From Ascaris suum (taxonomy: Eukaryota; Nematoda; Chromadorea; Rhabditida; Ascarididae), in assembly GCA_013433145.1 (NCBI GenBank), contig CM024179.1:2838501-2902500 (forward strand): a stretch of DNA of 64,000 bases, read 5' to 3'. Below the pieces are notes generated by a model. That model saw nothing but the letters and a program-made list of their open reading frames with translations. It did not search any database and was not told the origin of the DNA. The position numbers and the translations under genes are program-made. Positions 62,540 to 64,000 of this stretch are shown piece by piece (positions within the stretch are counted from its first letter, which is position 1; each line of letters starts with the position of its first letter).

Positions 62540-63089
62540 GTTCGAAGGTAGTAGAACTACGGGTAGGTGATAAAACATGTTCGTATTAAAATGCCCAGTT
62601 TACAGAAGTTATAAATATCTATACCGGAGTTATACCGATCTATATGAAAAGCACTAAAATAACTTCAAAAATTCAACGAGTATGTTCAAGTAAGGTGTTA
62701 TATGAGACGCATTAAATCGTAACAAGGCGGAGTATAGCTAAACTGTTGCAAATGTCAGTCAGTTCCACAACACCGCGCACCATCAGCTGTCACCAACTCT
62801 ACAGCAGTTGTTTTTGAAGAGTTGTAAACGAGAAGAGCAGCTGCACTACCAATCCTGGTTGGACGATGACATCGAAACATTTAAAAAGTGCCTCTTAACG
62901 ACGTCAGTATATTAGTTAATGAAATATTATTAGTCTTGGCTTCGGTAAAGGAAATAAACTTAACTCGACAGACGGCAGATAAAAAGCTAGTCTAGTTTTA
63001 CCTCCACATTAAGAACAGCACTTCGTCAATGGACAGCTTATCTTTTCCTGCAGTAGGTGTTATTCTACCCAACCGTCAGCAGGATAACG

Positions 63090-63361
63090 ATGCCTCGGTT
63101 GTCCGCTTGCCACAGCTTTCGATTGCTTAAGCTAGTCACTTGGACCTCGACAACGACCTACGCGCAATGCCTAGTTCGTCGTTCTTATTCAAGCGTTGCA
63201 ACCGTTACTCGCGGTGACGATCAATTTCCGACGGAGGAAGAGCGACATTGTAATAGCGATTTCTGGCAATGTGGAGTCGCATCGGAATTTCAGAAATACT
63301 CTCAGCTAAACCAAAGCATGTTGGCAGACTCAGTCGCTTTCTCAGAATTACGTTTGGCGAA
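63090..63361 (+). CDS. Probable first coding exon, mitochondrial-targeted protein of unknown identity (continues beyond window)
   Basis: ATG at 63090 starts a 90-codon open frame. The N-terminus MPRLSACHSFRLLKLVTWTS is rich in basic, Ser and Thr residues and has no acidic residue before D43; with VRRSYSS after it, it looks like a mitochondrial presequence. A pyrimidine-rich acceptor, TCTTTTCCTGCAG, ends at 63053, 36 bases before the ATG, so the exon may begin with cis- or trans-spliced UTR. The frame closes at GCGAA|GTGAGT, a strong donor at 63362. The mature part carries DFWQCGVASEFQKYSQLNQS, which I do not recognise. Base composition is richer in G+C than the surroundings. The product could be a matrix or inner-membrane protein, but no function can be assigned. 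Confidence 0.5.
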
Positions 63362-64000
63362 GTGAGTGATAACAATAGTTTTCTCTCATGTTAAGGCGAC
63401 TAATTTCTCTTGGACAGTCTTTCTATGCAGAAGAAGTTTTGAGTTGATAACTAAATAGTAGGAAGCGACAAACGAGACATATGTCGTGCTCTCTTTATGA
63501 AAAATGGGACAACTTTTTGGAGAATTTGCTTGCATCTTCGTAGGCGCATATTGGAAACGCTTTATCTAGTTCAAATGGATTGAGAATTATTTTAACGTTT
63601 TTCGCTGAGGGTCTTCGTGAACTTGGCAATTTCTTCAGCAGTATCCGAATCATTCATCCTAGACGGTCAGAGCAAATTAATGGGCCGACTGCGATGAACA
63701 CGCCAACAAAACAATCTTTTCACATTGAATCTAGCCTCCCATTCGGAAGCGCTGATCAGTGCTTATAAAAACATCTTACGAATCTCTCACAACTTGAAAC
63801 ATCAAGTCATTAACTACCTACTTCGTGTCAAATGCGATTAGAGAACCTGCTCGCATTATAGGGACTCCCGCAAAAGAAGCCTCCTAAATATGCTATTTAA
63901 TTGAAGGGGTGGGCAGTGCCTTTTAGGGAAGTATTCCTCAGTAACTGAAACTTGAGGTATCTCAGAGTTTTAAGTCTGTCCAAAAGTATATTTAAAAGAA
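63362..64000 (+). other. Probable intron after the 63.09 kb exon
   Basis: Starts at the GTGAGT donor. No downstream exon could be joined with confidence. A 62-codon plus frame at 63580 and a short minus frame over the same bases are unassigned. Confidence 0.4.

Overview
The window is AT-rich eukaryotic nuclear DNA with long dinucleotide microsatellites and short exons separated by GT-AG introns. No operon-like or prokaryotic features are visible. The one gene I can read with high confidence is, by protein family, a nematode UNC-49-type GABA-gated chloride channel (Cys-loop receptor). The window is therefore most likely from a nematode with large introns; I cannot name the genus.

Left part (about 1-35.2 kb, minus strand): nine coding exons of the unc-49-like gene, read from high to low coordinates. 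They are 35074-35010 (signal peptide), 32345-32180, 19915-19811, 15189-15050, 11885-11803 (Cys loop), 8281-8147, 4537-4338 (TM1-TM2), 3893-3845 and 835-736 (TM3). All junctions are GT-AG and all phases fit. Together they give about 347 residues from signal peptide to just after TM3. The rest of the intracellular loop and TM4 lie beyond position 1. The introns run from 444 bp to about 12.3 kb and hold (AT)n and (GA)n tracts. The junction after exon 5 falls where C. elegans unc-49 is known to join one shared N-terminal half to alternative C-terminal halves.

Middle and right (about 35.2-63 kb): no gene is confidently identified. This stretch holds a tandem repeat of roughly 50 bp units (36.25-36.56 kb), a nested hairpin (40.58 kb), an (AT)n tract (53.24 kb), a pair of similar diverged elements (about 55.0 and 55.45 kb), a long degenerate TTCTA-type tract (59.86-60.64 kb), possible LINE relics (59.1-59.3 and 62.44-62.54 kb), a 144-codon hydrophobic open frame of unknown identity (52.2-52.6 kb, minus), and a stop-poor island near 45.0-45.7 kb.

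Right end (63.05 kb onward, plus strand): a probable first coding exon of an unrecognised gene. It has a good splice acceptor just upstream, a mitochondrial-presequence-like N-terminus and a GTGAGT donor. The gene continues past the window.
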